Assembly: GCA_034008185.1 (NCBI GenBank)
Contig: CM067082.1
Span: forward strand, 84,319,684-84,383,683
Source: Gorsachius magnificus
Lineage: Eukaryota > Chordata > Aves > Pelecaniformes > Ardeidae
DNA: 64,000 nucleotides
Direction: 5' to 3'
Position numbers and translations under genes: made by a program. Below, in pieces: positions 58,951 through 64,000 of the stretch (the stretch's first letter is position 1; every line of letters begins with the position of its first letter). The notes beneath the pieces were generated by a model. The model was given only the letters and a program-made list of their open reading frames with translations. It was not told the origin of the DNA and searched no databases.

Positions 58951-61900
58951 CACGCCTGCCAGGCTTGTGCCGGGAGGTACGGCCAGGGACCTTCCGCTGC
59001 TGAAGTGGGGAGAAATCTCTAAATAGAGGTGACTGAGAAATCTCTTTAAAACTGTAGAAAAATGTTTTATAAATTCTTAAATACCTGCCCCTTTAATCAC
59101 GGGCCAGCGTTTCTGGGCATGCTGGGGAGAGGACACCTTTCTTTGAATAAAAGGCTGTGTATACTCAGAAAAGTTTAAGAATTAATTACGATGGATTTGG
59201 GAAATGAAAATGAAAGAACTTTAATAAATTGTTAGTATGCAATGAAAGCAATACCTTAAGGTTACCTAGAGGCCTTGCTTCCATCTATCTCACTCACAAT
59301 AAGTAAGAGATCATTAAAATTTATATTTTAATTTACTGTAGAGCCAATATCTGAAGGAACTTTACAAGCATTAGTGTATTGTTTCTCCTGCTGCTCTTAA
59401 TTCTTTCTTTTTTCTTTTCAAGTATGCAAGCCAACTGTTGGAGAAGTTAAACGTTTCTAGGTTATGTAGCAAATCATGGGTAGAGCTTCAGTCTCTTGAC
59501 TCCTACTGACATTCTAAATTAGTAAAATGCCTTTGTTGTTGACCTACAAATTGTAAGTATTTTAATTACAATGCCAGTACGCTCTCTTACATCAGCTTAT
59601 AATAAATCTCTGCAATCTCTTTTCTACAAGGATGACGTTTGTTACACTAGCTTTCCCCATGCTATCCCTGTGAGTCAGTCTGGATCCATCCACATGACAT
59701 TTAGGACTGGCAGGCAGTATCCATGCAAGCTCAAAGCAGCTTGGGTTGGAGCTGGCAAAACCTGCCTAGCTTGAAGCAGAGCTGGAGAGGGTACAGGTCT
59801 TTGCAAGGGGCCCTGATGACTGGTTTTGTGAACTGGAAAGCGTAGACATCCAGACTTCATCTGGATATTTAGAAACGCTGCATTTGGAGGTCAAATTTAG
59901 AGCTGCGGCTTTTGTCTGAGCACAATCATTACTTGAGTTAAAATGTCACTGCTATTAAAATAACAAGGTCTGAATAGTTGTGAAATTGACATTTTCTTTG
60001 CTTTTTAGCAATGTATAATGACTGAATAGCTGCTGATGTGTGACACTCACCACAAGCTTTTCTTCAGACCCTGACATCCTGCGTCCACTTAGTCATGGCT
60101 ACTGTGTTACCAGCCTTTGTGCTGTGCCCGTCCTTGTAGGCTCTGAGATGTACTCGCTTGTGAAAATCAAGCGCAAACAATGAGGAAAGCCTAGCGTTGT
60201 CAGGCTGGAGAAAGCACTGGCTGAACCACCAGGCCCTGGATCTGTGGCAGTGGAAGCAATGTAGGAATTGCATCCTGCTGTCATCTCAGCTTCGTTTCCA
60301 GACCCTTTTCCGTTCACATGAAAGTCCTTCAGAGTCAATGGAGATTTTGCTGTAACAATAACAACAGAGTAATTCCCAAAGTTGCTGGCATGAGAATTTT
60401 ATTTAGTTACAGCTTTATTCTTTGCGAGGTCTCCAAGGAAGGCAATTGTTTTCTTCTCTCTGATGTCGGAGGTGGAGATCTAGGGACAGGTCATGGATTT
60501 CCTCTGCCTTCTGGTCTTGGTGGTTGAGGGAGAGATCAAGGCTGTTATTTTGCTTTCACTCTAGTTTCAGTGCAAGTGCGTCCAGAGCTTACTGAGTAAA
60601 CAAAGAGCATTCGTTTCCAGTGCTTGTTCAAATGGATGCTTTTCAGAACAATCCACACCAGAGGAAGCAAAAAATACCCAGTATGGGTACAACTGTAGAC
60701 ATCTGTGAACCTGAAGGGAAAAGAAGAAACTCTGTAAGTCACAGAATGTGGTTTTGCATGATGTCTGAAAGCTATTGCAATTTCATTGTTACATGTACGC
60801 AGTGGGAAGAGAAACTCAAGGCCAGTGAAGTATTTACCATGAAGCTAAACTGCACAACATGTCAAAGCAGTTGCTCGGAGCAATTCACGTTCCCGTTGTG
60901 TTGCACTGCAACTGGTGCAAAGGTGGTGGATGTCAAAAGAGACAGCACTTTCCTTCAGATCCTGAAGGTCTGGGGAAGAACGAGGAATGAGTAGCACATC
61001 TGTCAGCACCGAAATGGTAAACTGACACTGGAACGCAGCCTTGCTGTAAAATAACGCTTGCTAATACAGTTATGTGTTACAGAGATTGAGAATCAGATTA
61101 AGGTAATTGGGAGTAATCAGGCAGCGTAGCAGTGTTGCAAATGGTTTAGTAAAAAAACTGTAAGGAAAATATGGTTGTTAGGATTTGGTTCGCCTTTCCA
61201 TTGGAAAGGAAAAATGAAACTAAAAGGTGGTTTTCTGCTGTGTTCTCTAGTGTGTATGCGTGTACAGGAAATGACCCGGCTGATGAGGCCAGATGGCAAG
61301 GATGAAAACTGGAGTGCAGGGACTGCAAAGCACTTTCCTGGGATGATGACTGCCACAACACTGTGTTTTGCCCCCAACTATGCATCCTTCTTGGCTAGAC
61401 CCCAGGTACCCCATGCTGATGAGCTACCAGCACCCCGCACAAGCCAAAATTCATGGCACAGGCATCAGCTGTGGGAGGGAGCTGGAAAGGGCCTGCCAGA
61501 CACCTCTGGGATTTGGGATGGTCACATAGTGAAATGCCCGTGCTACCTCCCATGGGCACTGGCTGAAGGGTTGGCTGGGTTTTGGTGGCCAGACGCTGAC
61601 ATCCGCTGGAAGCTATGTTCCTATATGTGAACCATTCCCCTGAACTTCCTCCTGGTTTAGGGCTTCTGCTGCTCCAGAAACACCATTTCTGCCTCAGAAA
61701 TGCCTAGCAGATGCTTCATAAATAGTCCAGATGACAGAATCATCATCACCATTTTCTTTCCCTGCAGTATCAGGCTCTGTCATGGGAGGAACTCTGCCAG
61801 TATGGAGACAGGCAGCATCCTTGCCTCAAAATTTGGTTACGAAAATGTAGTATCTAATCATCTGGGCCCAGCGTGGCCTGTCAGTCTTTGCTCTGGCCGG

Positions 61901-64000
61901 GCTCCCGGTGGATGCCTGCCCTTCGTTCACTTCTCCCATGCCCCCGTTGGAGTGGGCGTGTAAATGACTCAGATGAAATTTGACTGACTGGTAGAAATCT
62001 GGTGTAATTCAAGACAGGGACTTTGGGGAGTCTCTTTTGTTGTTGAGCATCAGCAGATGTGGCAGACAGCTTCGTGAGAATGCTCTTTCACCAACTCGCT
62101 AATACCCTGGCTAGAATTCAGTATTCACTGACCTCATAGTTCATTACTTAAGATTAATCTTGACTTTGGAAAAAGTTGGTGGAAAAGAAAAAGGTTGCTC
62201 TTCTTTCTGATGCTGTATAGGAAAAAATAATTTAACCACAAGAGCTAGATCTTCTGCTGGCAGAAGTCAGCATGAGTCCATTGTCCTAATTCATTGTTAC
62301 GGTCTGAATATATCTGAGATGTGGAAGAATTTTTTTGTGTTAAATGGAAAATGTTGAAGTCAGTGGCAGAAGTCTTGTTAAAAAAAAAAAAACCACAACA
62401 AAAAAACCCAAAACACATGTTCCAATTTACAGGTCAGTTGATATCCTCCCCTGAGGCTGCCTTAATTTCTAGTTCGGGCATGTCAATAAATCAATGCCAC
62501 AAGGCATCAGCAAGGCAGTATCCAGCAAAGCAGCTGCCATGTGAACACCATGCTTGGAATCCAAAAATATGTAGCCAAAAATCTCTCAATAAGTTTTCTT
62601 ACCTCATTAGTTTCTGCTTTACATAAAAATAGCTGCCGTTTTTGCAATGAATAATCATGTCTGCCTTAAGATAGATATGTCTACATGATATGTTTGTTAA
62701 ATAAAGAAGAGGAATTAAGTCCCTATGTGGAACCTGTAATGCAAATCTGAATTACAGGGGGTTTTTTCTTGTTCATATATGTTTCATTCTTTAAGCACAG
62801 ATTTGTACTTGTTATATGTAGCTGCAGAGGCAGTAGATAAAGCAGCATCATTATGCCAAAAAAAAAAAGTGATGATTTTATGTGTACACGTCACAGGAGA
62901 ATACTATTGCCATAATTAATAGAGGGTTGTAACACAAATAAGACTCTCTGGAGAGCAGAATTTCTACCTCATGCTATGTGCATTTTTCACTGCTATGCAG
63001 AGTGGCTATAAAATGCTTTCTTATTGGATCCTTAAGGTTTGATTTTCCTCTAATTTGTGCTGAATGCACTTGAGCAGGTGAATACAGATCACTACTGTGA
63101 CCGGACCCCTGCCATCCACTGAATATGCAGAAGTGCAAATGACTGCATGGTCTGCAAGGCCGTGGGAGTGAAGCCTGGCTTGTGCTGCCAGCTGGGGACC
63201 TGGGAAAGGGAGCTCCCCCAGTGCACCCCGAAGCCTTCTTGCCCCAAGAAGATAAAGACATCATGAAGACAGGGAGATGGGTGGTAGAGAAGCATCAGAA
63301 TTTCTCCAGCCTTCAAGGACTTACCCTCTCAGATCTCTAAAAAGATCTGTAATTTTTGAAAACTGAAATGTCCAGCTTCAAAAAGGCATGATGGGGCACC
63401 GCCTGCATGGTATCTGTCATGCTGGATACTTCCTCCGGAGGTGAAACTAAACAAGTAGTTCCCGGAGCAGAGGAACTAACACAACCTGGTTTCCTGCTAA
63501 CCTGTCTCATGAGGTCTTTTCCCCTCTGGATTCTGTCTCAGATGGAAAAAGCATATGATAAAGCTTTTTCCCTTAGGGGAGACATAAAGAACAACAAACA
63601 CTTTTCTCCTCTTGGTCACCGAGGTGCAAAAAAAGCTCAATGTACTGGAGGCTGCTACCCCCCCTGTCAAATCTGGTCAAGACAACTGATGAGAGTTAGG
63701 AGTGGGGAACAGAGGCAGACAGACAGACACAGCGTGACTGCACAGACCTTGTTTCCTTAGGAAACTGGGCTCAAAACAAAGCACACAAGTCTGGTATATT
63801 TATAGCAAAAGAGGTGGGGGGCTTTCCTTTCCAGAGGAAATGCACTGCTTTCCTGGGCCTGATCCTCACTCTACTGGAAGCTACATCAGTTCATGCCGCC
63901 TGCAGATCCCATCCTGCTTTTCCCAACCTGGAAGCCTGTACAAGTTGTGGAAGAGGTCATCAGTGCCTGAAGAGGTATCAGAAGATACCTCAAGCGCTCC
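58951..64000. other. gene desert to window end
   Basis: AT-leaning single-copy DNA (59000-59560 especially) with A runs near 62380-62391 and 62860-62870. GGGCCTGATCCTCACTCTAC at 63858 weakly resembles an old sauropsid repeat. Open frames such as 61175-61630 plus match no family. No exon or RNA gene was recognised. Confidence 0.5.

Noticed and set aside
61175..61630. 151-codon plus-strand open frame
   Set aside because: Isolated, matches no family, ordinary desert composition around it.

Overview
The window is vertebrate nuclear DNA, most likely from a bird. It holds one recognisable protein-coding gene, CpG-rich non-coding islands around it, and more than 50 kb of gene-poor flank. The bird or other sauropsid assignment rests on CR1 LINE 3' ends (best at 45217-45330 and 55514-55875), one of them ending in the typical ATTCTATG-type octamer repeat, and on old sauropsid-type L2/MIR and palindromic repeat remnants. 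Nothing prokaryotic, viral or CRISPR-like was seen.

The gene is FOXC1, a single-exon forkhead transcription factor gene on the minus strand (coding span 9219 down to 7601). Its N-terminus, recognition helix, C-terminal activation region and the ending YDCGKF fit FOXC1 and not FOXC2. The 3' UTR runs down to a poly(A) signal at 7042-7037. The sequence as given is damaged: a one-base frameshift follows codon 18, and about 106 bp of expected coding sequence is missing, including the first part of the forkhead domain (the PPYSYIALI helix). This lies in extremely GC-rich DNA with 16-19 base C runs close upstream, so an assembly or consensus error is the leading explanation.

Layout: 1-5640 is downstream of FOXC1 and holds several CpG-rich blocks without convincing genes, separated by two balanced-composition stretches that look like conserved regulatory DNA (2140-2380 and 5641-6020). 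7020-10080 is the FOXC1 transcription unit with its GC-rich, homopolymer-rich 5' region and a GC box/CCAAT pair. 10040-15480 is upstream flank with further CpG-rich blocks and one non-coding-element-like stretch (13730-14110). 15480-64000 is a gene desert of ordinary composition. It carries sparse old repeats, a near-perfect 35-bp inverted repeat (48891-48966), a sequence block repeated 4.8 kb apart (54027-54180 and 58798-58950), and AT-rich single-copy blocks (41561-43087 and 51591-53005) that could hold long-range enhancers.

By general knowledge, human FOXC1 sits between FOXF2 and GMDS in a developmental gene desert. No exon of GMDS, FOXF2 or FOXQ1 was recognised here. CpG-island and candidate-enhancer limits were judged by eye from composition and are approximate.
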